DNA of 64,000 nt from NCBI RefSeq assembly GCF_014654725.1, contig NZ_JACVZV010000006.1, positions 31,628 to 95,627 of the forward strand, given 5' to 3'. The notes beneath the pieces were generated by a model. The model did not search any database and was not told the DNA's origin. It saw only the letters and a program-made list of their open reading frames with translations. Shown here one piece after another: positions 63,979 through 64,000 of the stretch (position 1 is the stretch's first letter; every line of letters starts with the position of its first letter). The translations under genes and the position numbers were made by a program. This stretch comes from Vulcanococcus sp. Clear-D1. GTDB lineage: Bacteria; Cyanobacteriota; Cyanobacteriia; PCC-6307; Cyanobiaceae.

Positions 63979-64000
63979 CTCTGTCTCATCGCTTCAAACG

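Noticed and set aside
63723..63989. 88-residue minus-strand frame at the right edge
   Set aside because: It overlaps the CaMKII association-domain gene and runs through the terminator hairpin, so it is unlikely to be coding.

Overview
The window comes from a GC-rich picocyanobacterium (Cyanobium or a high-GC Synechococcus lineage). The signs are psbA (D1), psaE, a short CP12, the 2-oxoglutarate/nitrogen co-regulator PipX next to PipY, sepF, a Mg-type hemB and many proteins of cyanobacteria-only families (DUF3493, DUF2301, DUF3119, DUF3086, DUF1823, DUF4079). Genus is an inference from gene content and base composition. Genes are densely packed: many neighbours share ATGA, GTGA or TGATG stop/start overlaps, several convergent pairs overlap at their 3' ends, and no stretch over about 300 bases lacks a gene. 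I see no rRNA, CRISPR array, insertion sequence or prophage.

Layout. 1-6.8 kb: the rimP-nusA-ylxR-infB translation/transcription operon, a low-complexity-tail membrane protein, an antisense-overlapping DUF3493 gene and tRNA-Thr(CGU). 7-10 kb: an old-yellow-enzyme reductase, a Fcy1-like cytosine deaminase and psbA (high-light D1 with Glu130). 10-16 kb: two small exported proteins, aspartoacylase, a GST/DUF2301/ABC-F operon and CP12. 16-21.5 kb: obgE, a MalK-type ATPase, mutS2 and a glyoxalase-fold protein. 21.6-25.3 kb: an export locus with an HlyD adaptor, a TolC-like channel and three small membrane proteins, but no ABC exporter. 25.3-28.8 kb: hemB and a Fur-box-controlled feoAB. 28.8-34 kb: small proteins, gluQ, hupA, a degenerate MBL-fold protein, glgX and tRNA-Gly(UCC).

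34-43 kb: an MFS sugar transporter; mlaE-DUF3119-DUF3086-plsY (envelope lipids); and a reverse-strand cluster of der, ecfT, pipX, pipY, sepF and proC. 43-48.5 kb: an L,D-transpeptidase, DUF1823, a dihydrouridine synthase, a BcsA-like synthase, DUF4079 and cobI. 48.5-50.5 kb: mtnD, then three overlapping genes for exported proteins that resemble a reduced chaperone/pilin system. 50.5-58.2 kb: miaE-aroQ, tRNA-Tyr and tRNA-Thr(GGU), a response regulator/histidine kinase/truncated LysR-like regulator/aldehyde dehydrogenase run, and a four-LysM protein. 58.2-64 kb: recQ, a DUF3102-like protein, psaE, mutM, and mtnB-mtnC with a CaMKII association-domain protein.

Most of the window is housekeeping. 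The parts most likely to hold something undescribed are the exporter-less HlyD/TolC locus with its paired CFSIGC proteins (21.6-25.3 kb), the usher-less chaperone/pilin-like triplet (49.1-50.5 kb), and the RR-HK-truncated LysR-aldehyde dehydrogenase run (51.9-56.7 kb). The methionine salvage genes are split (mtnD at 48 kb, mtnBC at 62 kb), and mtnC is visibly more AT-rich than its surroundings.
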